Shown here one piece after another: positions 1-11,350 of a DNA stretch of 64,000 bases. Below the pieces are notes generated by a model. The model was not told the DNA's origin. It did not search any database and was given only the letters and a program-made list of their open reading frames with translations. The first letter of the stretch is position 1. The number at the start of each line of letters is the position of its first letter. Made by a program: the position numbers and the translations under genes. The stretch is from Nocardioides sp. HDW12B (GTDB lineage: Bacteria > Actinomycetota > Actinomycetes > Propionibacteriales > Nocardioidaceae), in contig NZ_CP049867.1 of the NCBI RefSeq assembly GCF_011299595.1, forward strand, positions 1,922,001 through 1,986,000, written 5' to 3'.

Positions 1-227
1 AGGGCGAGCAGCAGGACAAGGACGACCACGAAGACCCAGGCGCCGCTGGCGCGTGAGCCGCGCAAGGGGTCCTTCTGCCCGCGGGACCCGGAGGTGGTGC
101 CGGTGGCCGGCGTGGCGGGCGTGGTGCCGGTGCCTGTGCCGGTGCCGGTGGAACCGGTCGGGGACCCCGCGGCAGGCGCCGACGAGGCACCGGTGGACGA
201 CGCGGGGTTGGACTGCTGCTCGCTCAT
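1..227 (-). CDS. LapA-domain-like membrane protein, N-terminal part (cut by window edge)
   Basis: The gene enters from the left edge; only the first 75 codons are present. Residues 1-58 are a disordered stretch rich in Ser, Thr, Gly, Ala and Pro, with a GTGTGTGT run. From about residue 60 a basic segment (RGSRASGAW) leads into a hydrophobic run, FVVVLVLLLA, which looks like the first membrane helix. This layout, a Thr/Gly-rich tail then an R-x-SGAW motif and a helix, is typical of actinobacterial LapA/DUF1049 proteins, membrane proteins of poorly known role. The ATG is preceded by AGGAG at a good distance. It is divergent from fdhD. The family call is moderate because the conserved part lies outside the window. 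Confidence 0.6.
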   Translation of the reverse strand, partial: MSEQQSNPASSTGASSAPAAGSPTGSTGTGTGTGTTPATPATGTTSGSRGQKDPLRGSRASGAWVFVVVLVLLLA

Positions 228-254
228 GTTGCTCCTGTGAGAGACGTTCTTTAC

Positions 255-260
255 ATCGTA
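255..260 (-). promoter_or_regulatory. Putative -10 box of the LapA-like gene
   Basis: Read on the minus strand, TACGAT lies about 27 bases upstream of the ATG at 227, leaving a short leader that contains the AGGAG ribosome site. No convincing -35 is seen. The call rests on position and match to the TAnnnT form only. Confidence 0.35.
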
Positions 261-340
261 AGACTCCCCGGTGGGACCGGCGCGAAACGCGCACCCGGGC
301 GACCTGCGGCGTGACGTGGGTCCCCCTCGGCGAGGCGGGC

Positions 341-346
341 TACGCT
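341..346 (+). promoter_or_regulatory. Putative -10 box (TACGCT) of a leaderless fdhD transcript
   Basis: TACGCT ends six bases before the ATG at 353, so transcription would start at or next to the start codon. There is no Shine-Dalgarno sequence in the gap. The same arrangement recurs before many unlinked genes in this window. Confidence 0.5.
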
Positions 347-352
347 CGCGCC

Positions 353-1213
353 ATGAAGCTGGCCCGCCGTCCCGGCCCCACGGTCCGCGTCCGCGTCCGG
401 GAGTACGCCGAGGGCCGGTGGCGCTCGCGCGAGGACCGGCTGGCGACCGAGGAGCCGCTGGAGATCCGCCTGGCCTGGCCCGGACGGCCGGCCGAGCGGA
501 TCGGCGTCACCATGCGCACGCCCGGGCACGACTTCGAGCTCGCCGCCGGCATGATGGCCGGCCAGGGCGTGCTGGCGGGGACCGAGCTGTCGCAGGTCGC
601 CTACTGCACCGACGTGACGCTGGCGCCCGAGGAGGAGTTCAACGTCGTGACCGTCACCCTGGCCGCGCCGCCCCTCGCGCCGCCCAGCGTGCGGGCCTCC
701 ACCGTGCTGGCGACCTCCTCGGCCTGCGGCGTCTGCGGCACGGAGAGCATCGACGAGGTGCTGACGCTCGCCGGGCGCCGCAGCGAGGCAGGGCCGCCGG
801 GCTCGACGCTCCTCACCCCCGAGCTCCTGCAGGTGCTGCCGGAGCGCCTGCGCGAGCACCAGCGGGTCTTCGCCAGCACCGGCGGCCTGCACGCCGCGGC
901 CGCCGTCGACGCCACCGGCCGGTTGAGTGAGGTCCGGGAGGACATCGGGCGCCACAACGCCATGGACAAGGTCATCGGGGCACGCGTGCTGACCGGTCAG
1001 GACCCCGGCGTGCCGGTGATGCTCGTGAGCGGACGCATCGGCTTCGAGCTGGTGCAGAAGGCGGCGGTGACCGGCATCGGGGCGCTCGTGGCCATCGGCG
1101 CGCCGTCCTCGCTCGCGGTGCGTCTGGCCCAGGAGGCGGGTGTCGGGCTGGTGGGCTTCCTCAGTGCCCGCCGGTTCGTGGTCTACGTCGACCCGGCCCC
1201 CACCGGCGTGTGA
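353..1213 (+). CDS. fdhD: Formate dehydrogenase accessory sulfurtransferase FdhD
   Basis: 286 residues, normal for FdhD. The protein carries sulfur from a cysteine desulfurase (IscS type) to the molybdenum or tungsten cofactor of formate dehydrogenases in the cytoplasm. The essential Cys pair is in SSACGVCG (C125 and C128). The conserved EDIGRHNAMDKVIG segment and the C-terminal SGRIGFELVQKA segment of the family are also present. The ATG at 353 was chosen because the homologous sequence begins just after it and a TACGCT box lies six bases upstream. The frame stays open further upstream to 53, but that part is low-complexity Arg/Trp sequence overlapping the divergent gene. No formate dehydrogenase gene is in the window, so its client lies elsewhere. 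Confidence 0.93.
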   Translation: MKLARRPGPTVRVRVREYAEGRWRSREDRLATEEPLEIRLAWPGRPAERIGVTMRTPGHDFELAAGMMAGQGVLAGTELSQVAYCTDVTLAPEEEFNVVTVTLAAPPLAPPSVRASTVLATSSACGVCGTESIDEVLTLAGRRSEAGPPGSTLLTPELLQVLPERLREHQRVFASTGGLHAAAAVDATGRLSEVREDIGRHNAMDKVIGARVLTGQDPGVPVMLVSGRIGFELVQKAAVTGIGALVAIGAPSSLAVRLAQEAGVGLVGFLSARRFVVYVDPAPTGV

Positions 1214-1238
1214 GAGCCATTCTGTCGGCGGGCCTCCC

Positions 1239-1244
1239 TACGGT
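1239..1244 (+). promoter_or_regulatory. Putative -10 box (TACGGT) of leaderless sbcDC
   Basis: TACGGT sits six bases before the GTG at 1251, in the 37-base gap after fdhD. The spacer CAGAGG could also act as a weak ribosome site, so leaderless initiation is not certain. Confidence 0.45.
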
Positions 1245-1250
1245 CAGAGG

Positions 1251-2495
1251 GTGCGCATCCTCCACACCTCCGACTGGCACCTGGGACGTTCGTTCCACGG
1301 TGTCGACCTGCTGCCTGCGCAGGCGGAGTACCTCGACCACCTGGTCGAGACGGTGCGCGACGATCAGGTCGACCTGGTGCTCGTCTCCGGCGACGTCTAC
1401 GACCGCGCGCTGCCGCCCGTCGACGCCGTGGATCTCTTCTCCTCCACCCTGGCCCGGCTGGCGGCGCTCCGCACCCGGGTGGTGGTGACCAGCGGCAACC
1501 ACGACTCCGCCATCCGTCTGGGCGTCCACGCCGAGCTGGCCGACGCCGCCGGCATCCACCTGCGCACCCGCTGGCAGGACGTCGGCACCCCCGTCGTCGT
1601 CGAGGACCGTCACGGCCCGGTCGCCGTCCACGGCCTGCCCTACCTCGAGCCCGACGCCGTGCGCCAGGCCTGGCAGCTGCCCGCCCGCTCCCACGAGGCG
1701 GCCCTGCGTGCCGCCATGGACCGGGTGCGCGCCGATCTCGACGCGCGCGACGCCCGCTCCGTGGTCATGGCGCACGCCTTCGTCGCGGGCTCGGTCGACC
1801 AGGGCGAGCGGATGCGCTCCGACAGCGAGCGCGACATCTCGGTGGGCGGCGTCCAGCTGGTGCCGACCTCGGTCTTCGCCGACGTGTCCTACGCAGCCCT
1901 GGGCCACCTCCACGGGGCCGCCAACCTGTCCGAGGAGGTGCGCTACAGCGGTTCGCCGCTGGCCTACTCGTTCTCCGAGGCAGGGCGCACCAAGGGCGGC
2001 TGGCTCGTCGAGCTCGGCGCCGACGGCCTCGAGCGCGCGGACTTCGTCCCGGCACCGGTCCACCGCCCGGTGGCCACCCTGCGCGGCGGCATCGAGGACC
2101 TGCTCGTCGACCCCACCCACGCCGGGGTCGAGGACGCGTGGCTGGCGGTCACCCTCACCGACGCCCGCCGGCCCGAGCACGCCATGGACCGGCTGCGCGC
2201 CCGCTTCCCCCACACCCTGACCCTCGCGTTCGAGCCCGAGGGCGGGCGCGTCCCGCGCCCGCTGGTGGTCCCCCACGTCAGCGGCCGCAGCGACCTCGAC
2301 GTCGCGCTGGGCTTCGTGGCCGAGGTGCGCGAGCTCGAGCCCACCTCGGAGGAGGCGCTCCTGCTGCAGCTGGCCTGCGAGTCCTGCCTCGCGGACGAGG
2401 ACCCCGACGCCGACCGCCGGGGCGACCACCGGCTCGACCTCGTGGGCCGCGCCGACCGCGGCCCGTCCCGGAGCGACCGCGAGGCGGCCGGATGA
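1251..2495 (+). CDS. sbcD: Exonuclease subunit SbcD (Mre11-type nuclease)
   Basis: 414 residues. SbcD is the calcineurin-like phosphoesterase subunit of the SbcCD (Mre11-Rad50) complex, which opens DNA hairpins and trims blocked ends. Metal-binding motifs follow in order: HTSDWHLG at residues 4-11, SGDVYDRALPP near 45, TSGNHDS near 81, and later VMAHAF and ALGHLHG. The GTG at 1251 places the conserved RILHTSDWHLG at the extreme N-terminus, as in the family. The C-terminus overlaps sbcC by four bases (ATGA), so the two subunits are translationally coupled. The last 30 or so residues are Asp/Arg-rich and poorly conserved. Confidence 0.95.
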   Translation: MRILHTSDWHLGRSFHGVDLLPAQAEYLDHLVETVRDDQVDLVLVSGDVYDRALPPVDAVDLFSSTLARLAALRTRVVVTSGNHDSAIRLGVHAELADAAGIHLRTRWQDVGTPVVVEDRHGPVAVHGLPYLEPDAVRQAWQLPARSHEAALRAAMDRVRADLDARDARSVVMAHAFVAGSVDQGERMRSDSERDISVGGVQLVPTSVFADVSYAALGHLHGAANLSEEVRYSGSPLAYSFSEAGRTKGGWLVELGADGLERADFVPAPVHRPVATLRGGIEDLLVDPTHAGVEDAWLAVTLTDARRPEHAMDRLRARFPHTLTLAFEPEGGRVPRPLVVPHVSGRSDLDVALGFVAEVRELEPTSEEALLLQLACESCLADEDPDADRRGDHRLDLVGRADRGPSRSDREAAG

Positions 2496-5400
2496 GGTTC
2501 CACCGGCTCAGCGTCACCGCCTTCGGCCCCTACGCCGGCACCGAGGTCATCGACTTCGAGTCCCTCAACGCCGCCGGCATCTTCCTCATGACCGGCAAGA
2601 CCGGCGCCGGCAAGACCAGCCTGCTCGACGCGGTGTGCTTCGCGCTCTACGGCGTGGTGCCGGGCGAGCGGGGCGTCAAGTCGCTGCGCTCCCACCACGC
2701 GTCCGCCGACGCGCGCCCGGAGGTCGTCCTCGAGCTCACGCTGGGCGGCCGGCGGCTGAGGATCCACCGCACCCCGGAGTGGCACCGCCCGAAGAAGCGC
2801 GGCACCGGCACGACCAAGGAGCAGGCCGCCGCCCGCCTCGTCGACCTCACCGACGGTCACGAGCGGCTGGTCTCCCACCGGATCCAGGAGGTGGGCCACG
2901 AGCTGCGCGAGCTGCTCGGCATGACGTCGGAGCAGTTCATGCAGGTGGTGCTGCTGCCGCAGGGTCGCTTCCAGACCTTCCTGCGCGCGACCAGCGACGA
3001 GCGTCAGCAGGTCCTGCAGACGCTCTTCGCCACCCAGCGGTTCTCCCGCATCGAGGACTGGATGCACGACGAGGCCCGGCGGCTGCGCGACCGGTCCGCC
3101 GACGGCGAGCGACGGGTCGGGCACCTCCTCGGCGCCCTGTCCAACCGAGCCGGCGTCGCGGTGCCCGAGGCGCTGGGCGACCTCGCCCGGGGCGACGTCG
3201 ACGCCCTGAGCGAGAAGGCCGCTGCCTGGGCCGACACGGTCGTGACCGCCGCCGCCGAGCGGGCCGTGGCCGCCGCGCGGGACGCCGACGAGGCCCGCTC
3301 GACGCTCACCGACCTGGAGGCCCGGCTGGCACGGGCCGAGCGGGAGAGCCCGACGCTGCGCCGCCGGGACGAGGCCCTGCGCACCCTCGCCGCCCTGGAG
3401 GACCGCGCCGAAGAGCTGACCGGGGCCCGGACCGGTCTGGCCGCCCACGCCCGTGCCGCGACCGTCGCCCCGCTCGCCGACTCCCTCGACGTGCTCGACC
3501 GGGCCCTCGCCGAGGCGCGGTCCGGCGCCGCCCGTCGCCGCAGCGCCCTGCGCGCGCACCTCGCGCCGCCCGGCGCGGACCGCGACCCCGCCGGCGACCG
3601 GGCCGACCAGGACGACCGGCCGGAGTCGACCGACGGCGACGACCGGGCCGCCCTGGAGGGCCGGGACAACCTGGGCGCCCACCGGGACGCCCTGCTCAAC
3701 CGCGTCGCCGAGCTGCGGAGGCTCGCCCCGCTCGCCGAGGAGGTCGTCGAGAGGCGCCGCCGGCTCGAGCTCACGAGGGCAGCCGTCGCCGAGCACACCG
3801 CCGACCTGGACGCGCTGGCGACCGAGATGGCCGCCCTGCCCCAGCGCCGGTCGTCCGTGGCGGCCGCCGTGAGCGAGGCCCGCGAGCGGGCGGCCGCCCG
3901 GGAGGGCCTCGCGCGCGAGGTCGCCACCGCCCGACGTCGGCACGAGGCCGCGGCGGCCGAGCCCGCTGCCCGCGCCGAGGCCGAGCGGCTGGCCGCCCTC
4001 GCCCTGACGGCCCGTGAGGACGCCGCTGCGGCGCACGAGGAGCACCTGGCCCTGTTCGAGCGCCGCCTGCTGGGGATGGCCGACGAGCTGGCCCGCCAGC
4101 TGGAGCCCGGCGAGCCGTGCACCGTCTGCGGCAGCCGGGACCACCCCGCCGTCGAGGCCCCGGACGACCCGCACGGTGACGAGCTCACCCTGCCGCTGAC
4201 GGTCTCGCTGCTGCCCGGTCGCCCGGTCGCCGTCGTCACCGAGGCCGACCAGGCCGCCTCCCTGGCGCGCCACGCCCGGGCGCAGGAGCGGGCCGACGCC
4301 GCCCGCAGCGCCGCCGACGCCGCCGCCACCGCGCTGGCCCTGCTCGAGCAGCAGGCCGAGGGCCGGAGCGAGGCCGACGCCCGGACGGAGCGGGACGCCG
4401 TCACCGCCGCGCTCGACGCCGCCGAGGCGGCCGCGGCCGAGCTGCCCGACCTGGTCGCCCGGCTGGAGTCGGTGGAGCACGAGCAGACCCGGTCGGCCGC
4501 GACGCGCGACGGTCTGGTGCAGGCACGTCGCGAGCACGAGCTGCGGGCCGACCGCCTGGCCGAGGAGCTCACCGCCGAGGAGCAGGTCCTCGCCGCCGCG
4601 ACCGTCGGTCACGCGTCGGTCGAGGAGGCGCTGGCCCACGAGCAGCGCACCCTGCACCTGGTCGACGCGGTCACGGCCGCCGAGCAGGAGGTGGCAGCGC
4701 TGGAGGGGCAGCGCGCCACGGCTGCCGCCCAGACCCACGAGCTGGCCGTCGCCCACGGCTTCGCCGACCTCGCCGACGCCCGCGCGGCGCTGCTGCCCGC
4801 CGACCGGGTCGCCCTGCACACCCGCCTGGTGGACGAGCTCGACCGCGTCGCGGAGAAGGCCCGGCACACGCTCGAGGATCCCGACGCCCTCGCCCTCCTC
4901 GCCTCCCTGGAGGGCCGCACCCCGGAGGACCCCACGACACTGGGCTCGATGACGGCGCAGGCCCGGGGCCACGCCGCCCGTGTCTCGGACCTGCGGGCGA
5001 CGACCGCGGACGCCGACGCCGCCCTGACCCGGCTCGCCGAGGACCTCACCACCGCCCTCACGGCCTGGGCCCCCCACCAGGCGCGCCACGCCACCGCGGA
5101 CCGGCTGGCGCGGCTGGTGCGCGGCATGGGCAGCGACAACCAGCTCCAGATGCGGCTGTCCTCCTACGTGCTCGCGACCCGCCTGGACCAGGTCCTGGAC
5201 GCCGCCAACGAGCGGCTGGCGCAGATGCGCGACCACCGCTACGAGCTGCAGCGCACGTCGCGGGGACGCGGCGGCACGCGCGTCGGTCTGGGCCTCGAGG
5301 TCCTCGACGCCTGGACCGGCCAGGCGCGCGACGCCGCCACCCTCAGCGGCGGCGAGACCTTCGTCGTGTCGCTCGCCCTCGCCCTCGGCCTGGCCGACGT

Positions 5401-5641
5401 CGTGGGCGAGGAGTCCGGCGGCACCCGGGTGGACACGCTCTTCGTCGACGAGGGTTTCTCCGCTCTCGACCCCGACACCCTCGACGACGTCATGGACCGC
5501 ATCGACGCCCTCCGGGCCGGGGGTCGTACCGTCGGCGTGGTGAGCCACGTCAGCGAGCTGCGCACCCGCATCCCCACCCAGCTGCACGTCGAGTCCTCCC
5601 GCGCGGGCTCGACCGTGCGGATGGCCAGCACCGTCGCGTGA
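2492..5641 (+). CDS. sbcC: Exonuclease subunit SbcC (Rad50-type ATPase)
   Basis: 1049 residues, the usual size. SbcC is the ABC-type ATPase of the SbcCD nuclease; its two ends form the ATPase head and the middle folds back as a long coiled coil tipped by a zinc hook. Walker A (TGKTGAGKTS) is at about residues 34-43. Long Ala/Arg/Glu-rich coiled-coil arms flank the hook, CTVCG at 543-547, which supplies the two zinc-binding cysteines. The ABC signature LSGGE is at 951-955, followed by Walker B (DTLFVDEGFSALD). The ATG at 2492 overlaps the sbcD stop. The downstream HAD gene begins inside its stop codon. Confidence 0.95.
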   Translation: MRFHRLSVTAFGPYAGTEVIDFESLNAAGIFLMTGKTGAGKTSLLDAVCFALYGVVPGERGVKSLRSHHASADARPEVVLELTLGGRRLRIHRTPEWHRPKKRGTGTTKEQAAARLVDLTDGHERLVSHRIQEVGHELRELLGMTSEQFMQVVLLPQGRFQTFLRATSDERQQVLQTLFATQRFSRIEDWMHDEARRLRDRSADGERRVGHLLGALSNRAGVAVPEALGDLARGDVDALSEKAAAWADTVVTAAAERAVAAARDADEARSTLTDLEARLARAERESPTLRRRDEALRTLAALEDRAEELTGARTGLAAHARAATVAPLADSLDVLDRALAEARSGAARRRSALRAHLAPPGADRDPAGDRADQDDRPESTDGDDRAALEGRDNLGAHRDALLNRVAELRRLAPLAEEVVERRRRLELTRAAVAEHTADLDALATEMAALPQRRSSVAAAVSEARERAAAREGLAREVATARRRHEAAAAEPAARAEAERLAALALTAREDAAAAHEEHLALFERRLLGMADELARQLEPGEPCTVCGSRDHPAVEAPDDPHGDELTLPLTVSLLPGRPVAVVTEADQAASLARHARAQERADAARSAADAAATALALLEQQAEGRSEADARTERDAVTAALDAAEAAAAELPDLVARLESVEHEQTRSAATRDGLVQARREHELRADRLAEELTAEEQVLAAATVGHASVEEALAHEQRTLHLVDAVTAAEQEVAALEGQRATAAAQTHELAVAHGFADLADARAALLPADRVALHTRLVDELDRVAEKARHTLEDPDALALLASLEGRTPEDPTTLGSMTAQARGHAARVSDLRATTADADAALTRLAEDLTTALTAWAPHQARHATADRLARLVRGMGSDNQLQMRLSSYVLATRLDQVLDAANERLAQMRDHRYELQRTSRGRGGTRVGLGLEVLDAWTGQARDAATLSGGETFVVSLALALGLADVVGEESGGTRVDTLFVDEGFSALDPDTLDDVMDRIDALRAGGRTVGVVSHVSELRTRIPTQLHVESSRAGSTVRMASTVA

Positions 5642-6135
5642 GCGAGGAGGTCCGGCCCCTGGCGGTGATCGACATCGACGGCGTGCTCGCCGACGTCCGT
5701 CACCGGGTCCACCACCTCGAGCGGCCCGCGCCCGACTACCGCCGGTTCTTCGCGGCGGCCCCCCGCGACCCCCTGCTGACGCAGGGCAGCGACGTGGTGC
5801 ACCGGCTCGCCGAGGTCTGCGAGATCGTCTACCTCTCCGGGCGGCCCGAGTACTGCCGCCGCGACACCCTGGACTGGTTCGCCCGCCACGGGCTGCCAGC
5901 GGGCGAGCTCCACCTGCGGCCGAACCGCGACTACCGTCCGGCCCGCCTCTACAAGGTCGAGGTGCTGCGCGGCCTGCGCCGTCGGGCGCCCGTGTCCGTG
6001 GTCGTCGACGACGACCCCGACGTCATCGCCGCCGTCACCGCGGCAGGGTTCGACGTCCTGCCCGCCACCTGGATGGGTGCCGACGACGCCGCCGAGACCC
6101 TGCACCGCGCGCAGGAGCGCGACGGACGCACCTGA
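5638..6135 (+). CDS. Small HAD-superfamily phosphatase-like protein
   Basis: 165 residues. Haloacid-dehalogenase-fold motifs are clear: motif I IDIDGVL with the two catalytic aspartates at 12 and 14, motif II in YLSGRP, a conserved Lys in LYKVEVL and motif IV VDDDPDV. There is no room for a large cap domain, which resembles polynucleotide-kinase-3'-phosphatase and LNS2-type minimal HADs. The substrate is unknown. The GTG start overlaps the sbcC stop by four bases, making it the third gene of the sbcDC operon. That position suggests, but does not prove, a role in nucleic-acid end processing. Confidence 0.8.
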   Translation: MSEEVRPLAVIDIDGVLADVRHRVHHLERPAPDYRRFFAAAPRDPLLTQGSDVVHRLAEVCEIVYLSGRPEYCRRDTLDWFARHGLPAGELHLRPNRDYRPARLYKVEVLRGLRRRAPVSVVVDDDPDVIAAVTAAGFDVLPATWMGADDAAETLHRAQERDGRT

Positions 6136-6157
6136 GCGGCCGGCCGGTCACGTCACC

Positions 6158-7507
6158 TCAGGCGCGGCGCGGCACCCCGCCCGGGATGGGCGCGGAGGGG
6201 TCGTACGGCGACCGCGTCAGCACGAACGTCGAGCAGCGCAGGTGCCCGACCGAGCCGTCCTCCCGGCGCACCGGGACCAGCTGCTCGCCGTGGTGGTAGC
6301 CGCTGGTGCCCACCAGGACTCCGTCCTGGAGGCGGAACGCCGAGCCGCCGGCCGTGCCCTCGAGCGGACCCAGCACGACCCGCCGGCCGTCCCACCGGCA
6401 CGCCCGCGGGGTGTTGCCCCAGTACCAGACGCCCAGCACCTCCGAGACCTCCCGCGGCACCCGCACGGACGGGCGCCAGGTCGCCGCCATCGTCGGCTCG
6501 GCCTCCTCGAGCGTGTCCAGCAGGCGTCCGGCCACCCGGTCGGGCACCAGGCCCGTGGTGCTGTTGGCCAGCACCACCACGCCCGTGCGTCGGGGCCGGT
6601 CGACCAGCAGGCAGGCCTGGAAGCCGGGCATCGACCCGGTGTGACCCACCCGGACGCCGGACCCGCCGGGGACCAGCCTCACCCCGAGGCCGTAGCCGGA
6701 GTCGAGGCCGTCGGCGCCGGTGCCGGACTGGAGCGACACCATCTCCTCGACGGTGTCGGCCAGCAGCACCTCGTCGCGGCCGCCGATGAGGAAGTCGGCG
6801 AAGGTCGCGAGGTCCAGCACGGTGCTCCACACCTGGCCCGCAGGCGCCATGGCCCGGGTGTCGGTCGCCGGCTCGGCCACGAGCTCGCCCGACCAGGGGT
6901 GCACCGAGTAGCCGCGGGCGTGCGGGTCGAACGGGTCGTAGCTGGTGCGCAGCATGCCCAGCGGCTCGAGCACCAGCGAGGCCAGGCACTCCCACCAGGT
7001 GCGGCCCCGCAGGCGGGCCACCACCTCGCCGAGCAGGGCGTAGCCCACGTTGCTGTAGTGGTGGGTGCGGCCCGGCTCGAACGGTCCGACCGCGGGCAGC
7101 TCCGCCACGAGCTCGGCGAACGACCGGCCGGGGCTGCGCTCCCACCAGGGTCCTGCGGGCTCGGCGGGCAGCCCGGAGCTGTGCGCGAGCAGCGAACGGA
7201 TGCTGAGGGGCACGCCCCGCACCTCCGGGAGGTACGTCGACACCGGGTCGTTGAGCGCGAGCAGCCCCTCGTCACGCAGCTGCATGACGAGCACGGCGGT
7301 CATCGTCTTGGTGATCGAGCCGATGCGGTGCTGCAGGTCGGCCGGGGTCAGGCCCGGCTCCCCGGTGGCCTCACCGCGGCTCTCGCGCCAGGCCAGCCCA
7401 CCGTCGCGGGTCAGCACGCCCGACACCGAGGGCAGACGTCCGAGCGCCTGCTCCTCGGCGAGGACGGCGAGCAGCCGCCGTGCGGTCGACTCGGTCACCA
7501 GTCCCAT
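6158..7507 (-). CDS. Serine hydrolase, class C beta-lactamase / penicillin-binding-protein-like
   Basis: 449 residues with no signal peptide, so probably cytoplasmic. It carries the three active-site elements of the beta-lactamase-related serine hydrolase family (PF00144): SITK (SxxK, in IGSITKTM), YSN in HHYSNVGY, and HTG in GHTGSMPGF. This family includes esterases and D-aminopeptidases, and few members are true beta-lactamases. The C-terminal 120 residues form a lipocalin-like extension often seen in such esterases. The ATG lies five bases after the gcvP stop, so it is probably transcribed with gcvP, though a functional link is not evident. It converges on the HAD gene. Confidence 0.85.
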   Translation of the reverse strand: MGLVTESTARRLLAVLAEEQALGRLPSVSGVLTRDGGLAWRESRGEATGEPGLTPADLQHRIGSITKTMTAVLVMQLRDEGLLALNDPVSTYLPEVRGVPLSIRSLLAHSSGLPAEPAGPWWERSPGRSFAELVAELPAVGPFEPGRTHHYSNVGYALLGEVVARLRGRTWWECLASLVLEPLGMLRTSYDPFDPHARGYSVHPWSGELVAEPATDTRAMAPAGQVWSTVLDLATFADFLIGGRDEVLLADTVEEMVSLQSGTGADGLDSGYGLGVRLVPGGSGVRVGHTGSMPGFQACLLVDRPRRTGVVVLANSTTGLVPDRVAGRLLDTLEEAEPTMAATWRPSVRVPREVSEVLGVWYWGNTPRACRWDGRRVVLGPLEGTAGGSAFRLQDGVLVGTSGYHHGEQLVPVRREDGSVGHLRCSTFVLTRSPYDPSAPIPGGVPRRA

Positions 7508-7512
7508 GGGGG

Positions 7513-10419
<2,907 letters not shown>

Positions 10420-10447
10420 TCCGAGGGGTCGGGGACGTGGTGGTCGC

Positions 10448-10566
10448 CTCCCCCTCTGTCACCCCAGGACGGGCTTCAGAGTTGCCTCGTGCGCGCGGTC
10501 CGTGTGCCTGAGAGGTTCCGGGGAGGAATTGCCCCTTCGGCGCTCCGTCGGGAGACTCTCCCGCGC
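10448..10566 (-). ncRNA. Glycine riboswitch upstream of gcvP
   Basis: Read on the minus strand, the hallmark aptamer segments occur in order: GGGAGAGTCTCC at 10562-10551, CGCCGAAGGGGCAA at 10542-10529 and CTCTCAGGCA at 10514-10505. A second arm follows, with ACTCTGAAGCCCGTCC then GGGGTGACAGAGG (to about 10450). This is the incomplete partner, or ghost aptamer, commonly attached to single-aptamer glycine riboswitches. It ends about 30 bases before the gcvP start. Glycine binding normally raises expression of the cleavage system. No T-tract terminator follows, so control of translation is more likely here. Confidence 0.93.
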
Positions 10567-10585
10567 GTGTTCACCAGCAGTGCCG

Positions 10586-10594
10586 AGGATAGCA
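10586..10594 (-). promoter_or_regulatory. Putative extended -10 (TGCTATCCT) for the riboswitch-gcvP transcript
   Basis: The TGnTATnnT form is 19 bases upstream of the first riboswitch stem and just downstream of the preceding MerR gene stop. This position would start the RNA at the 5' edge of the aptamer. No good -35 is visible. Confidence 0.45.
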
Positions 10595-10600
10595 AGCGCC

Positions 10601-11194
10601 TCAGGCGAGGCGGGCCCGCCGCCGCTCCGCGAGCTCGTCGGTGAGGTCGGACGGCGCGCTGGCCTTCTCGCTGGGCAGCTCGGAGAGCGAGCCCTCGATC
10701 TCGCGCCAGACCCCGCCGATGGCGATGCCGAAGACGCCCTGGCCGCCTTGGAGCAGGTCGATGACCTCGTCGTTGGAGGTGCACTCGTAGACGCTGGCGC
10801 CGTCGCTCATCAGCGTGACGCGGGTCAGGTCGTCGGTGCCGCGCTCGCGCAGGTGCTGCACGGCGGTGCGGATCTGCTGCAGCGAGATGCCGGCGTCGAG
10901 CAGACGCTTGATGACCTTGAGCAGCAGGATGTCGCGAAAGGAGTAGAGCCGCTGCGTGCCGGAGCCGGCGGCGCCGCGCACCGTGGGCTCGACGAGCTTG
11001 GTGCGGGCCCAGTAGTCGAGCTGGCGGTAGGTGATACCGGCGGCGTTGCACGCGGTCGGGCCGCGGTAGCCGACGTCGTCGGGCAGCGGCGACACGTCGT
11101 CGTCGAAGAGCAGCCCCTGCTCGTCCGCCACCGACTCTGCCACCAGCGCGTCGGGATCTGTCCCCAACGCCGGCTTGTCGCCCTGTCCAGCCAC
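10601..11194 (-). CDS. MerR-family transcriptional regulator (Rv1830-like)
   Basis: 197 residues. A winged-helix MerR DNA-binding domain spans about residues 42-112 (YRGPTACNAAGITYRQLDYW, then LYSFRDILLLKVIKRLLDAGISLQQI), preceded by an acidic N-terminal tail. A conserved C-terminal region (SVYECTSNDEVIDLLQGGQGVFGIAIGGVW) replaces the usual effector domain. It matches the second MerR gene of the M. tuberculosis garA cluster in order and architecture. A GGAGG ribosome site precedes the GTG. It has its own strong promoter at 11291-11319 and is separated from the nuclease gene by a long dyad. Confidence 0.88.
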   Translation of the reverse strand: MAGQGDKPALGTDPDALVAESVADEQGLLFDDDVSPLPDDVGYRGPTACNAAGITYRQLDYWARTKLVEPTVRGAAGSGTQRLYSFRDILLLKVIKRLLDAGISLQQIRTAVQHLRERGTDDLTRVTLMSDGASVYECTSNDEVIDLLQGGQGVFGIAIGGVWREIEGSLSELPSEKASAPSDLTDELAERRRARLA

Positions 11195-11290
11195 GGTGTC
11201 CTCCGGTTCGTCTCTTCGTGAACGCAGTTCCGGGAAGGACCGTCGGTGCCCGGCTGGACCACAACGGTGGAACTACAACGAAGACACCCC

Positions 11291-11319
11291 ACCGTAGGCC
11301 TGCACGCCGACCCGGTCAA
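11291..11319 (-). promoter_or_regulatory. Sigma70-type promoter (TTGACC-17-TACGGT) of the Rv1830-like MerR gene
   Basis: On the minus strand, -35 TTGACC (11319-11314) and -10 TACGGT (11296-11291) are separated by exactly 17 bases, the best two-box housekeeping promoter in the window. It predicts a leader of about 90 bases. Confidence 0.7.
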
Positions 11320-11350
11320 AGACCTCGGCCTCCCCGCCCCCGCGTGTCGC

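Noticed and set aside
53-352. N-terminal extension of FdhD by 100 residues
   Set aside because: The extension is Arg/Trp-rich noise overlapping the divergent LapA-like gene; the family starts near 353 and a -10 box fits that start.
1964-5587. Very long minus-strand open frame antisense to sbcD/sbcC
   Set aside because: Composition is Gly/Val/Arg/Ala shadow sequence with no domain; stop codons are rare in such GC-rich DNA, and sbcC in the other strand has all its motifs.
6131-6160. CCTGAG...CTCAGG inverted repeat spanning two convergent stop codons as a terminator
   Set aside because: The arms are six bases with a loop of about 20 bases and arise largely from the two TGA stops; too weak to list as a feature.
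6158-7507. True beta-lactamase giving antibiotic resistance
   Set aside because: It has SxxK, YSN and HTG, but no signal peptide and an esterase-like C-terminal extension, so resistance cannot be claimed.
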